From Georgenia_B sunbinii (lineage in GTDB: Bacteria > Actinomycetota > Actinomycetes > Actinomycetales > Actinomycetaceae), in NCBI RefSeq assembly GCF_036421855.1, contig NZ_JAZGOK010000002.1: a DNA stretch of 64,000 nucleotides; one strand, written 5' to 3'. The position numbers were made by a program, and so were the translations under genes. Shown here piece by piece: positions 44,234 to 52,533 of this stretch. Each line of letters opens with the position of its first letter. Position 1 is the first letter of the stretch. Under the pieces are notes generated by a model. It was not told the origin of the DNA. It made no database searches and saw nothing but the letters and a program-made list of their open reading frames with translations.

Positions 44234-45763
44234 ATGAGTAACCCCATCGCGGGCTGGTATCCAGACCCCTCAGGCGACACCACGAAACTCCGATACTGGG
44301 ACGGCTCGAGCTGGACGGAGCATTTTGCTCCCACCCAGCCAGTAGCAGCACCGGACCAGGGCGTCGGCGGGCCGGGCGGCCAGCAGGCTCATGCCGGCAG
44401 CGCCGATCAGGCCGCTCCGACCGAAGCCTTCTCCACCGGTGCGCTCGGCGGCGGTGTGCCGGCCGACCCGGCCGCCGAGCCGACGCAGGCGTTCGGCGGC
44501 GGCGACGCCGCAGCTGCGGCAGCCGGGCAGGCATACGGGCAGGCTCCCGCTGAGAAGGGTTACGGGCAGCAGCCCGACTATGGCCAGCAGCCCGGTTACG
44601 GGCAGCAGCCCGGCTATGGCCAGCAGCCCGGCTATGGGCAGCAGCCCGGTTACGGGCAGCAGGCTGGCTATGGCCAGCAGCCTGGCTATGGGCAGCAGCC
44701 CGGCCAACCGGCTGGCTACGGCCAGCAGCCTGGGCAGCAGGCTGGCTACGGCCAGCAGCCCGGTTATGGACAGCAGCCTGGCTACGGTCAGCAGCCCGGT
44801 TACGGCCAGCAACCTGACCAGGGCGCGCAGTCCTACGGTGTGCCGGGTGCCGGGGCGCAGGACCTCTACGGCGCGCCGACCGGTTCAGGCCAGGACGGCG
44901 GTGGTTCTGGCAAGGGGCTCATCGTCGGAATCATCATTGCTGCGGTCGTGCTCATCGGCGCCGCGGTGACGGCCGTCATCCTGCTGCTCGGCGGCGATGA
45001 CGACGCGCCGGCGCCGACGCCCACGTCACAACCGACGGCGGAGCAGACGACCGAGGCGGCGACTGAGGAAGAGACCGAGGACGAGACGGACGCGACTGGC
45101 CCGGAGCCGACCACCGACGCACCAGCGGCGCAGTCCGGTGGTCCGATCGAGCTGGGTGCCGAGGTTGCCGGCAGCGTCGACGCCGACGCCCCGTGGGTCG
45201 GCACGCTCACGATCACCGAGCCGACCGCCGTCGTGCTGGATGCGCGCAGCGAGGCCGTCGATCTGACGATCGCTGTCACCGGTGACGGCGTCGACGCCGA
45301 GAACGACGACCGCGGCCAGTTCGGACGTTTCGCCGACGCCCGCTCGCTCGACCCGGCGCTCGGCATCTTCCTCGAGGCCGGTGACTACGACGTGTCGGTC
45401 GCCGGCTGGAGCTCCAGCGCCTCCGGTGACTTCACGCTGACCGCTTCAGCGGTCGAGATGGTGGATCCGGGATCGGCCGTCCAGATCGAGCTTGAGGGGG
45501 ACGAGGCATGGTACGGCGCCATCGAGGTTCCGGCGGACGCCAGTCAGCTCACGCTGGACACCGTGTCGTCCGAGGGGGACCCCCGGATGGGCATCATGAG
45601 CCCGAGCGGCGCCAACGACGGCAACGACGACAGCTCCGACAGCTCTGGCAGCTGGTCCGACCCGTACCTCAGCGTCACCGCTGAGCCGGGGGTGTACCTC
45701 GTGGTGATCAGCGAGTACTACGGCGACGCGACCGCGGTCGAGCTGACGGTCTCGCTCGACTGA
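44234..45763 (+). CDS. DUF2510 membrane protein with GYGQQPG repeats
   Basis: A 509-residue bitopic protein. The N-terminal DUF2510 motif (AGWYPDPSG...LRYWDGSSWTE) occupies residues 6-35. Residues about 109-199 consist of GYGQQP/GQQAGYGQQP repeats, likely disordered and possibly prone to phase separation. One membrane helix lies at about 228-252. Outside it, a Thr/Glu-rich linker leads to a beta-rich region of about 220 residues made of two similar halves (each containing ..EAGDYDVSVAGW or ..EPGVYLVVISEYYG). The latter look like carbohydrate or pre-peptidase-like domains. TAGGAT at 44222-44227, six bases before the ATG, fits a leaderless mRNA. The repeat DNA alternates codons, so the array is not recently homogenised. 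Confidence 0.8.
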   Translation: MSNPIAGWYPDPSGDTTKLRYWDGSSWTEHFAPTQPVAAPDQGVGGPGGQQAHAGSADQAAPTEAFSTGALGGGVPADPAAEPTQAFGGGDAAAAAAGQAYGQAPAEKGYGQQPDYGQQPGYGQQPGYGQQPGYGQQPGYGQQAGYGQQPGYGQQPGQPAGYGQQPGQQAGYGQQPGYGQQPGYGQQPGYGQQPDQGAQSYGVPGAGAQDLYGAPTGSGQDGGGSGKGLIVGIIIAAVVLIGAAVTAVILLLGGDDDAPAPTPTSQPTAEQTTEAATEEETEDETDATGPEPTTDAPAAQSGGPIELGAEVAGSVDADAPWVGTLTITEPTAVVLDARSEAVDLTIAVTGDGVDAENDDRGQFGRFADARSLDPALGIFLEAGDYDVSVAGWSSSASGDFTLTASAVEMVDPGSAVQIELEGDEAWYGAIEVPADASQLTLDTVSSEGDPRMGIMSPSGANDGNDDSSDSSGSWSDPYLSVTAEPGVYLVVISEYYGDATAVELTVSLD

Positions 45764-45859
45764 CGCCCGCAGCTCCTGGTGCCCCCGTGGTGAATCACGG
45801 GGGCACCAGCATCTCTGCCGGCGATGCGCCGGTCGGACCACTGGACCGAGAGAAGCTCG

Positions 45860-46450
45860 ATGGACCAGCATCCCTACGCCACTCCGGTCCGCCTCGTCGG
45901 CGAGATCGTCACGGTCGAGCCTCTCGCGACCGAGCACCACGATGACCTCGTCGATGCCGTGCGCGACGGGGAGCTGTGGCGCCTCTGGTACACCCGCATC
46001 CCCGCGCCGGAGATGATGGCGGACGAGATCGCGGCTCGGCTGGCCAAGCAGGACGCCGGGCAGATCGCCGCCTTCACCCTGCGCGCCGCGGCCACCGGCG
46101 AGGCGTTGGGCATGACCACCTATCTGCACCTCGACCCGGCGAACCGGCGCCTGGAGATCGGGTCGACCTGGCTGCGGCGCAGCGCCCAGGGCACCGGTGC
46201 GAACGCGGAGGCAAAGCTCCTGCTGCTGCGCCACGCCTTCGAGGCCCTCGGCTGCGAGGGCGTCGAGCTCCGGACCCACCACCGGAACGCCCAGTCGCGC
46301 GCGGCGATCGAACGGCTCGGGGCTCACCTTGACGGGGTGCTGCGCCGGCACATGCTCCTGCCCGACGGGACCTGGCGCGACACCTGCGTCTACTCGGTGC
46401 TGGCCGCTGAGTGGCCGAGCGTGCGCGCCGGGCTCGAAGCGCGATTGTGA
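45860..46450 (+). CDS. GNAT acetyltransferase (RimJ/RimL-like)
   Basis: A 196-residue GNAT protein. The fold includes VTVEPLATEHHDDLVDAVRDGE at the N-terminus (quoted in parts), LHLDPANRRLEIGSTWL with the conserved beta-bulge, the acetyl-CoA loop RSAQGTGANAEAKLLLLRHAF (Gln/Arg-x-x-Gly-x-Gly at RSAQGTG) and the NAQSRAAIERLGA helix typical of protein/small-molecule N-acetyltransferases. GAGAGAAG just upstream supports ATG 45860. The acceptor is unknown. Confidence 0.87.
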   Translation: MDQHPYATPVRLVGEIVTVEPLATEHHDDLVDAVRDGELWRLWYTRIPAPEMMADEIAARLAKQDAGQIAAFTLRAAATGEALGMTTYLHLDPANRRLEIGSTWLRRSAQGTGANAEAKLLLLRHAFEALGCEGVELRTHHRNAQSRAAIERLGAHLDGVLRRHMLLPDGTWRDTCVYSVLAAEWPSVRAGLEARL

Positions 46451-46466
46451 CCCCGACCCGGGTCCG

Positions 46467-47084
46467 TCACGGCTGACTGACCCGCCGCGCAACGATCGCG
46501 CCGTGCGGCCGGTAGTCAGGCCCGGTCCGAGTGTGGGTGTCGAGGACCTGAAAGCCGGCCTCGTGGAGCTGGCGGGTCATCTCGTGCACCGGCCAGGTGT
46601 AGGCGGCGACGACGGCATGGTCGAACCTCGCGATCGTCGGCCCGTCGAAGAACCCGAGCAGCAGTCCTCCGCCTGGACGGATCACTCGCGCGAACTCGGT
46701 GAGCGTTGCTTGAACGGCTGCTGGCTCGTGGTGGATGAGTGAGTACCAGGCGAGGATGCCGCCGAGGGTGCCGGCATCGGCCTCGAGCGCGTCGATGCTA
46801 CCGATCCGGTAGGAGACGCCGGGGTACCGCGAACGGGCCGAGGCGATGAACTCGCTCACCAGGTCGATGCCCGAGGCAGCGACGCCCTGCTCGACGAGGT
46901 AGTTCGTCCAGTGGCCCGGGCCGCACCCCGCGTCGAGCACCGGCCCTCCAACGCCCGTCGCCCAGGTGCGGATGAGCTCGTTGTCGGCGGGGTGCATGGC
47001 CGCCATCGAGCCCAGGCGCTCGACGTACTCGGCTGCGCGACGTGCGTAGGAGCCCTGCACATCCACAGCCACCACCTTGGCCAT
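46467..47084 (-). CDS. Class I SAM-dependent methyltransferase
   Basis: A 205-residue methyltransferase. Motif I, VLDAGCGPGHWT, lies at about residues 50-61 and binds S-adenosylmethionine; the acidic residue ending strand 2 is in SGIDLVSEF. ILAWYSLIHHE (about 105-115) and RPGGGLLLGFFDG (about 137-149) match motifs II/III. The acceptor is not recognisable. The ATG at 47084 begins MAKVVAVD. It is convergent with the GNAT at 45860 and lies 29 bases after the next GNAT gene on the same strand. Confidence 0.85.
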   Translation of the reverse strand: MAKVVAVDVQGSYARRAAEYVERLGSMAAMHPADNELIRTWATGVGGPVLDAGCGPGHWTNYLVEQGVAASGIDLVSEFIASARSRYPGVSYRIGSIDALEADAGTLGGILAWYSLIHHEPAAVQATLTEFARVIRPGGGLLLGFFDGPTIARFDHAVVAAYTWPVHEMTRQLHEAGFQVLDTHTRTGPDYRPHGAIVARRVSQP

Positions 47085-47113
47085 CGCCACCCGATGCTCC
47101 CCGACGACCGGCG

Positions 47114-47638
47114 TCACGCCATGGGAACTGTTGCCGTGGCGGGCCGCGGGTCGGAGCGGAGCCGGCCGTAGGTGAGGACGTCGACGCGGTCGTCGTCGAT
47201 GAGAAACTTCTCGCGCTCCAGACCTTCTCGGACGAATCCGGCGGCCCGCGCGACGGCGCCCGATGCCGGGTTGTCCACGCGGTGGCCGAGCTCGAGGCGA
47301 TGCAGGCCGGCGTCGGACAGCGACCAGTTCGCCACGGTCGCCGCCGCACGACTCGCAAGGCCGCGGCCTCGGTGCGCGGCATGCAGCCAGTACCATAACC
47401 AGCCGCTGAGGTTCCTGGCATCGACCGACACCGCCACCAGCCCGACGGCGATGTCGGACTCGGTCACCGCCCAGGGGCGATGGGGGCCATCTGGTGCCTC
47501 GAGACGGCGGACGTATGCGCCGGCATCGTCGAGTGTCTCGACGTCGCCCTGGCGCGCCATGTCTGCTGCGGACTGGAAGGCGGCCAGCACGTCCGGGGCA
47601 TCGGTCGAGCGCAGCGGTCGTAAAGTGGTGGTGGTCAC
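47114..47638 (-). CDS. GNAT acetyltransferase
   Basis: A 174-residue GNAT protein. The CoA-binding loop is HAAHRGRGLASRAAAT (R-G-R-G-L-A, about residues 88-103), preceded by LSGWLWYWL and followed by RVDNPASGAVARAAGF and an EGLEREKFLID end typical of RimJ-type enzymes. The GTG at 47638 starts the family N-terminus TTTTLRPLRSTD. The acceptor is unknown. Together with the neighbours at 45860 and 49126, three unrelated GNATs lie within 4.5 kb. Confidence 0.85.
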   Translation of the reverse strand: MTTTTLRPLRSTDAPDVLAAFQSAADMARQGDVETLDDAGAYVRRLEAPDGPHRPWAVTESDIAVGLVAVSVDARNLSGWLWYWLHAAHRGRGLASRAAATVANWSLSDAGLHRLELGHRVDNPASGAVARAAGFVREGLEREKFLIDDDRVDVLTYGRLRSDPRPATATVPMA

Positions 47639-47721
47639 CCCGTCATGTTCCCAGCCTGAGCTGCGGGCACCAAGCACGGGGGAGGGGCGCGGCGCACGTC
47701 GTATGGGGGGAGGGCAGCGGA

Positions 47722-48177
47722 TCAGGGAGCTGCCTGGTGCCAGCGTTGCAGGCCGCTGAGATGCTCCTCGGTTACCGGTAGGTCGATGGTTTCTCCGTCG
47801 CGCTGGACGAGCACAAGATACGTTCTCCTCCCTTTGAGGATGCTCGGACGGATCTCGGAGATGTCCTCCCATCGGTACGTGGTCCTCCTGGGGGGAATCA
47901 CCAGATGAAGGCCGTCCAGGTCAGCCTCGAGTCGAGTTCTGCTCTGGCTCCAGGCAGCCAACGCAGCGACGACGGAGAAGCCGGCATAGAGCACTGGGAG
48001 CGCAATTCGCATGGCCGGTCCCATCTCGTCATTGTTCAACCAGACGATGGCGAGCACGATGTTGAGGACGCTGAGAGTGCTGAACACCGTGACGAACAGT
48101 CGTCGTCGTGCTGGGTGCCAGGTCTGCCGTGCTGGCAGCGCACCGGTGTCATCGCTTGCCTCCCCAGTGGGCGCCAT
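47722..48177 (-). CDS. Membrane protein with PH-like domain
   Basis: A 151-residue protein. Two hydrophobic segments at about residues 25-45 and 53-75 are followed by a small beta-rich domain with LHLVIPPRRTTYRWEDISEI and ILKGRRTYLVLVQRDG, a pattern seen in bacterial PH (bPH) domain membrane proteins. Its function is not known. ATG 48177 is chosen as it begins the soluble N-terminus; an in-frame ATG at 48273 would add an unlikely basic leader. CACGCT six bases upstream weakly resembles the local -10 pattern. Confidence 0.65.
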   Translation of the reverse strand: MAPTGEASDDTGALPARQTWHPARRRLFVTVFSTLSVLNIVLAIVWLNNDEMGPAMRIALPVLYAGFSVVAALAAWSQSRTRLEADLDGLHLVIPPRRTTYRWEDISEIRPSILKGRRTYLVLVQRDGETIDLPVTEEHLSGLQRWHQAAP

Positions 48178-48287
48178 GCGTTCAGCGTGCCAGGTGAGGC
48201 GGCGCAGCGTCAGCCTCACGAGTCGTCGCCACGCGAGCTCGACCCACGGCAGCGGCCACCGGACCGGGCGCACGGGCGCGAACTGAC

Positions 48288-48301
48288 ATAATGTACATTA
48301 T
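48288..48301. promoter_or_regulatory. AT-rich 14-bp perfect palindrome
   Basis: ATAATGTACATTAT is perfectly symmetric and strongly AT-rich against the GC-rich background. It lies 110 bases from the PH-like gene start and 184 bases before the reductase gene, so it could serve divergent promoters or bind a TetR/GntR-like regulator. No such regulator gene is adjacent. Confidence 0.6.
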
Positions 48302-48484
48302 CGGCGTTGTGACAGAACGCGATCGACCGCCGGCCGCGAGGCTGCCGGACCCGCTTCGGAGCTCGACCACGCTGCAGCGCGCCGACGGTTCTGGTCTGTC
48401 GGTCCTCAGTGTGGCCCGACCGATGACATTTCCGCGCCGTGCTGGTCTGTACAGCAAAGACCGTCTCACGGGAGGCATGACGCC
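48302..48484. other. Stretch before the reductase gene without a convincing gene
   Basis: An open frame of 72 codons starts inside the palindrome at 48291 and runs into the reductase start, but it has no recognisable fold. The region may hold the reductase leader or a relic of a regulator. The whole gap is 48178-48484. Confidence 0.4.
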
Positions 48485-49048
48485 ATGCGCAAACTCACCT
48501 ACGGCATGAACCTGAGCCTGGACGGCTACATCGCCGCCCCCGGCGGCGACATCGGCTGGAGCGTACCGAGCGACGAGCTGTTCCAGTGGTGGTCCGACCG
48601 GGTGGGTATGACGGGCCTGGCGCTGTACGGGCGCAAGCTGTGGGAGACGATGAGCTCCCACTGGCCCACTGCCGACCGGCAGCCTGGCGTCACACCGGCG
48701 GAGATCGAGTTCGCCCACCGCTGGCTGGACATGCCGAAGGTGGTGTTCTCCTCGACGACCAGCACGGTCGACTGGAACACGCGTCTGGTCACCGGCGACC
48801 CGGTCGCCGAGATCGCCCGCCTCAAGGCCGAGGATGGTGGCCCCATGGACATCGGCGGCGCCACACTCGCCGCGGCGGCCATGCGGGCCGGGCTGATCGA
48901 CGAGTACGTGCTGGCCACCGCACCGGTCTTGGTGGGCAGCGGCACGCCGTTCTTCACGGCCCTGGACAGCTGGGTGAACCTGAACCTGGTGGAGACCCGG
49001 ACGTTTCCCGACGGCGTGGTCCTCACCAGGTACGAGACCAGGCGCTGA
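48485..49048 (+). CDS. Dihydrofolate-reductase-family protein (RibD C-terminal domain)
   Basis: A 187-residue protein of the RibD C-terminal/bacterial DHFR-like fold. MNLSLDGYIAAPGGDIGW near the start matches the family motif MSLDGYIAG. LALYGRKLWETM, MPKVVFSSTTSTVDW (about residues 83-97) and DIGGATLAAAAMRAGLIDEY (about 120-139) are its NADPH-binding blocks. These proteins are NADPH-dependent reductases of mostly unknown substrate. GGGAGG at 48471-48476 provides a ribosome-binding site before the ATG at 48485. Confidence 0.88.
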   Translation: MRKLTYGMNLSLDGYIAAPGGDIGWSVPSDELFQWWSDRVGMTGLALYGRKLWETMSSHWPTADRQPGVTPAEIEFAHRWLDMPKVVFSSTTSTVDWNTRLVTGDPVAEIARLKAEDGGPMDIGGATLAAAAMRAGLIDEYVLATAPVLVGSGTPFFTALDSWVNLNLVETRTFPDGVVLTRYETRR

Positions 49049-49125
49049 GGTTCGGCGGGCGTCCTGAGCCTCACCCGTCGGGCTCCCACTCGGTGCCGAC
49101 CTCACCAGCACCCTGCGGAACCCCG

Positions 49126-50001
49126 CTACCCGTCCCGGCGCCGGTCGTACCGTTCCGGCAACGGTTCGAAGCCGGCCGCCAGGTAGGTGGCCACGGCGCC
49201 GACGTTCGAGGTCGGCGTGCACACGAGCACGCTGGACGCGCCGAGCTCCTGGAGTGTGGCCGCCGCGGCGACGGTGATCGCCGTGCCGAAGCCACGCCCG
49301 CGGTGCTCCGGGTGCACGCCCAAAGGCTCGATCAGACCGGGCTGTCCCGGGCCGGCCGACCAGACCGTGATGGCCGCGGCTGCCGCGCCGTCGTCGTCGC
49401 GGGCAACCAGGCACCGGCCATCGGCATACAGCGGGCCGGCGGCCATCGCGTGCCACCGCTCGTCGGTGAACGACGACGCCCCGAACGAGGCGCGCTGCAC
49501 CATCGTTCGGTCGCGCATCTGGGCGAGCCCCACGACCTCGACGTGGACCCCGGGGGCCGGGAACGGCGCGATGAGGTCGTGACGCAGCGGCGTCCAGGGT
49601 TCGTCGGCGGTCCAGCCGCGCTCGGTGAGCACGTCCTTGACCAGCGCCCCGGTGGGGGCTTCGACGGTGACGGCTCCCCCGGGCAGGACGCCACGCTCGG
49701 GACGTGTCACGTCGTCGGCCAGGTGCCGAGCCAGCTCCTCGTCATCCTGCGCGTCCGGCGCGATCCCGAGCCGCAGGAGCGTCGGCCCGTCCAGCAGCCC
49801 GACGGCGACGACCTCTCCCCCGCGACGCCAGGTCCGGACGGCGGCCGCTGTCGCCGCCGCGCCCCATCGCCAGTACCAGCCGACGTCCCCGGGATGGAGC
49901 TGAAGCGGTGTGGCGTCGTCCTGCCACGCCTGCAGCGCGTCCAGCGCCTCCCCCAGCCCGTCGACGGTCGGAGCGCCCAGCTCGATCACCATGGGCACCA
50001 T
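49126..50001 (-). CDS. GNAT acetyltransferase with N-terminal extension
   Basis: A 291-residue protein whose C-terminal half is a GNAT domain: LIEPLGVHPEHRGRGFGTAI (CoA loop R-G-R-G-F-G; about residues 225-243), then SNVGAVATYLAAGFEPLPE. The N-terminal 140 residues look like a degenerate second GNAT-like unit, as in tandem-GNAT proteins. The acceptor is unknown. The start could be ATG 50001 or 49992; no strong ribosome-binding site separates them. Confidence 0.8.
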   Translation of the reverse strand: MVPMVIELGAPTVDGLGEALDALQAWQDDATPLQLHPGDVGWYWRWGAAATAAAVRTWRRGGEVVAVGLLDGPTLLRLGIAPDAQDDEELARHLADDVTRPERGVLPGGAVTVEAPTGALVKDVLTERGWTADEPWTPLRHDLIAPFPAPGVHVEVVGLAQMRDRTMVQRASFGASSFTDERWHAMAAGPLYADGRCLVARDDDGAAAAAITVWSAGPGQPGLIEPLGVHPEHRGRGFGTAITVAAAATLQELGASSVLVCTPTSNVGAVATYLAAGFEPLPERYDRRRDG

Positions 50002-50115
50002 CAGACACCAGCATGCCGCGGCCCGCGCCCTCATTTCCCGGCTCAGCTGTCTGCGGCGCAGACGGTCGCTACCGGCCCCGTGCCGGCGTCACCGACGATC
50101 GGGCCTGCCGCGTCC

Positions 50116-51126
50116 TCAGACCCGGTCGGAGGCTCGGCGGCGGGTGGTGCGATGGGCGCGGATCACCAGCGTGGCCACCACAGCAGCGAACACTGCGAAG
50201 CCGGCCCAGATGATCGGCTGGGTGACGTTGAGGGGCGCCCCGTCGACGTCCGGGGTGCGGCCGCCGTCGCGACCGGTCGCCGCGACCAGCAGAAGCAGCA
50301 AGATCGTCGCGGTGGCAGCCACGCGTCCCACGAGGCGGCCGACGCGGTCGGTCATGGTCGCCCCCGGCCGGTAGGCCGGCCGCAGCAGCCGGACGAGGAG
50401 AAGCCCGGCGATCGGTAGCTGCAGCAGCCAGATGGTCGTCCGGAACGCCCCGTCGTACCAGACGTTCGTGCCGTACAGCAGGGTGTGCCACACGCTCAGG
50501 ACGTACACGATGATGATCGAGGCGTGCAGGACCCGCCACACTCGCGGCCCCATCGCCCGACGGGCGTAGAAGGCCAGGCCGAGCGGGACGGCCAGGTACA
50601 GCGCGATGAGCCCGATGAGGATCGCGATGACACCGGTGCCGCTGTCGTATCCCCCGGGGACGAACGAGTCGACGAACGCCCGCCACAGCCGACCGACCCA
50701 CCCCGCCTCCGCACGGTTCTGCCGAGCCATCTCGACGAAGAACCAGAAGGCATGGATGAACATCAGACCGATGGTGGTCAGGCTCGTCGTCCGGTGCCAC
50801 TTCTCGATCCGGGCGACCGAGACCGGCATCCAGCTCGGGTGCCTGCTGGAGCGCAACAGGCCCAGCATGACGGTGATCCACGCCCAGAGCAGACCTGACC
50901 AGCCGAAGGCCTGGCACAGCCAGTACATCCAGTACAGCGGATCCGCCAGGTGCGGCATGACCACGGTCGTCGCGGACGTGCCTGCTTCGATGCGCCAGTA
51001 GAGCACCGCGAAGATCGCCAGCGTGACCACCAGTGCTACGGTCGCGTCGAGAGCGACCGCACGTAGGTCCGCCTTCAGTGCGCGGACGTCGAACCATGCC
51101 CGCCGACGCGTCGTCGTGTCAGTCAC
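50116..51126 (-). CDS. Ferric-reductase-like transmembrane protein
   Basis: A 336-residue polytopic membrane protein with about seven hydrophobic segments. Two heme-type histidine pairs are visible: H-x13-H in WHRTTSLTTIGLMFIH and H-x12-H in LHASIIIVYVLSVWH. This is the bis-heme pattern of the FRD/ferric reductase and NADPH-oxidase membrane domain. It lacks the cytosolic FAD/NAD domain, so a partner reductase elsewhere is required. The likely role is electron transfer across the membrane. The GTG at 51126 is chosen since the upstream frame encodes low-complexity residues. Confidence 0.8.
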   Translation of the reverse strand: MTDTTTRRRAWFDVRALKADLRAVALDATVALVVTLAIFAVLYWRIEAGTSATTVVMPHLADPLYWMYWLCQAFGWSGLLWAWITVMLGLLRSSRHPSWMPVSVARIEKWHRTTSLTTIGLMFIHAFWFFVEMARQNRAEAGWVGRLWRAFVDSFVPGGYDSGTGVIAILIGLIALYLAVPLGLAFYARRAMGPRVWRVLHASIIIVYVLSVWHTLLYGTNVWYDGAFRTTIWLLQLPIAGLLLVRLLRPAYRPGATMTDRVGRLVGRVAATATILLLLLVAATGRDGGRTPDVDGAPLNVTQPIIWAGFAVFAAVVATLVIRAHRTTRRRASDRV

Positions 51127-51199
51127 CGTTGACCACCTATCCCCTGCCCCCGGGGCAAGCTGCTCGACGTCGAACATTTCCGTGCTGTCGACGAGGAGC

Positions 51200-51439
51200 C
51201 TACGGTGACCTCCAGCTGGCGAGACGCGAGGTCCGCCATGCGGGCCGGCGCCTGCGGTGCGCTCGGCACCTGGCCCGGTCGCTCCACCCGTGCTCGTGGT
51301 CAAAGTGCTCGTGGAAGTTCGTCGCCCACGCCGTCAGCCTCACCCGCAGGTCGGCCGAGAGGTGCCACTCACCCTCGAGGACCGCCCCGTCCTTCGCCCA
51401 CAGTGGCCACTCGACGCCGTAGTCGTTCATGAGCTTCAC
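51200..51439 (-). CDS. Small conserved hypothetical protein
   Basis: A 79-residue open frame. The segment KLMNDYGVEWPLWAKDGAVL, then LSADLRVRLTAWATNFHEHFD and HGWSD, has the balanced composition of a real protein and recalls small actinobacterial proteins of unknown function. After GWSD the residues turn Arg-rich (RRRRPAWRTSRLASWRSP), while the next frame gives a more ordinary composition, so a frameshift near 51270 is possible. GTG 51439 or ATG 51430 could start it. It has no recognised fold. Confidence 0.5.
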   Translation of the reverse strand: MKLMNDYGVEWPLWAKDGAVLEGEWHLSADLRVRLTAWATNFHEHFDHEHGWSDRARCRAHRRRRPAWRTSRLASWRSP

Positions 51440-51515
51440 CGGGATCCCGGACACGCTCCGCGTCAACCCCGCATCGAGGGCGGACGCCTCGTTGGGATCG
51501 AGCGACGCGCCGACG

Positions 51516-51788
51516 TCACCGGACCGGCCCGAGAATCCGGTTCTTTCGCGCTTCGTACTCGTCCGCTGTGATGGCCCCAGCCTCACGGAGGTGGGCCAGC
51601 CGGCTCACGTGCTCGACGGCGTCGGCTGCGATGGGTGCCTCGTGATGTCGTTGCGAGCGACGGGTGAACCGCACGAGGAGGACGACGGCGGTGATGACGA
51701 GACCGACGATGATGACCGATACCACGCTCCACGCGATGTCGTAGGTCGCCGGCAGGAGCGGGCCCTGCGATGCCGCGCTTCGGATCAT
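51516..51788 (-). CDS. Small SHOCT-domain membrane protein
   Basis: A 90-residue protein. One membrane helix (about residues 17-42, WSVVSVIIVGLVITAVVLLV) is followed by a charged linker and a C-terminal SHOCT motif, HVSRLAHLREAGAITADEYEARKNRIL (here summarised by the key residues LxxLxxxGxITxxEFxxxKxxIL). SHOCT motifs are short oligomerisation elements. No enzymatic function is implied. It lies between the small hypothetical gene and the disrupted toxin gene. Confidence 0.8.
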   Translation of the reverse strand: MIRSAASQGPLLPATYDIAWSVVSVIIVGLVITAVVLLVRFTRRSQRHHEAPIAADAVEHVSRLAHLREAGAITADEYEARKNRILGPVR

Positions 51789-51811
51789 GTCGGCACGGTA
51801 TCAGCGCGCCA

Positions 51812-52233
51812 TCATGCGTTCGTGTCGCGAACGGCAAGACCCTCGGAGCGCCATGCCGCCAGGAGACGGCCGTCGCCCGAGCTGGCGAGAAGCTCAGGAT
51901 CGTCCACGGCAACCGCTGCAGCGCAATGGGTAGCTTCGTATCCCCGGAGGTCGTAGACCTTGGCGAGCCGCGCGGCTTCGGCCATGAGCCCCTGATCGAG
52001 CTCGATCACGTGCACGACCAGCCACAGGGCATCGAGGATGGCGGTGCCCTCGTGGGGCTGACGGCTGGAGACCCTGTCCAGTCGTTCGGCGAGGGTGAGT
52101 GCTGCTGCCGCTTCGATATAGGTGAGGCGGGTGGCGGTGATGGTGTCGGCGGCGTCCCACAGCTCGCCGCACGCGTCTGAGGTCGGCTCATCAACAACGG
52201 CACCAACGCCGAGGTGTCGACATAGAGGATCAC
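51812..52233 (-). pseudogene. PIN-domain toxin (VapC-like), frameshifted
   Basis: Frame 1 starts with GTG at 52233 (overlapping the antitoxin stop by four bases) and reads ILYVDTSALVPLL, the PIN N-terminus with its first catalytic Asp. A different frame then carries DEPTSDACGELWDAADTITA and onward, including YIEAAAAL, the Glu-containing segment, HVIELDQGLMAEAARLAKVYDLRGYEATHCAAAVA in pieces and DPELLASSGDGRLLAAW with the last Asp. The switch falls near 52190-52198, in the repeated TTG codons, and a one-base deletion explains it. Restored, the protein would be about 140 residues. A sequencing error or programmed shift cannot be excluded. Confidence 0.8.
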
Positions 52234-52484
52234 CGGCGCTGCTGATCGACGAGGTCGCTCACCGTGCCGGCAGTCTTGATCGGCGCCGGCTGGCGGTCTT
52301 TCGGTCGGCTGGCGGGTGTGACCTTGCCCGCTGCGATCATCTGCTCCAGCTTCGTCGGCGCGCCGACCGGGATGATCCGGGCAACTGGCCGGCCGTGGTC
52401 GGTGACGGTGATCGTGTGTCCTTCGCGCACCCGTGCGAGGTGGCGACTAAGTCCGTCTCGCAGCTCTCGAACACCGACGTCCAT
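52230..52484 (-). CDS. Type II antitoxin, Phd/YefM (prevent-host-death) family
   Basis: An 84-residue antitoxin. The N-terminal DNA-binding domain reads MDVGVRELRDGLSRHLARV, followed by HTITVTDHGRPVARIIPV, a Phd/YefM hallmark. The C-terminal tail (about 48-84) should wrap the toxin. The ATG at 52484 has GGGAG eight bases upstream. The stop overlaps the VapC-like start by four bases, so the pair is translationally coupled. Because its toxin gene is frameshifted, the antitoxin may now be solitary. An inverted repeat lies about 34 bases upstream. Confidence 0.88.
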   Translation of the reverse strand: MDVGVRELRDGLSRHLARVREGHTITVTDHGRPVARIIPVGAPTKLEQMIAAGKVTPASRPKDRQPAPIKTAGTVSDLVDQQRR

Positions 52485-52517
52485 GACGGATTCTCCCATG
52501 GCCATAATTGGATTGAT

Positions 52518-52533
52518 CTATATGGCTATATAG
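52518..52533 (-). promoter_or_regulatory. AT-rich inverted repeat, candidate antitoxin autoregulatory operator
   Basis: CTATAT-GGCT-ATATAG, a 16-base inverted repeat, lies 34 bases upstream of the antitoxin start. Phd/YefM antitoxins commonly bind AT-rich palindromes at their own promoter. The TATA-rich sequence could also supply the -10 box. Confidence 0.55.

Noticed and set aside
48291..48509. 72-codon frame starting inside the palindrome
   Set aside because: No ribosome-binding site, no recognisable fold, and it overlaps the reductase start.
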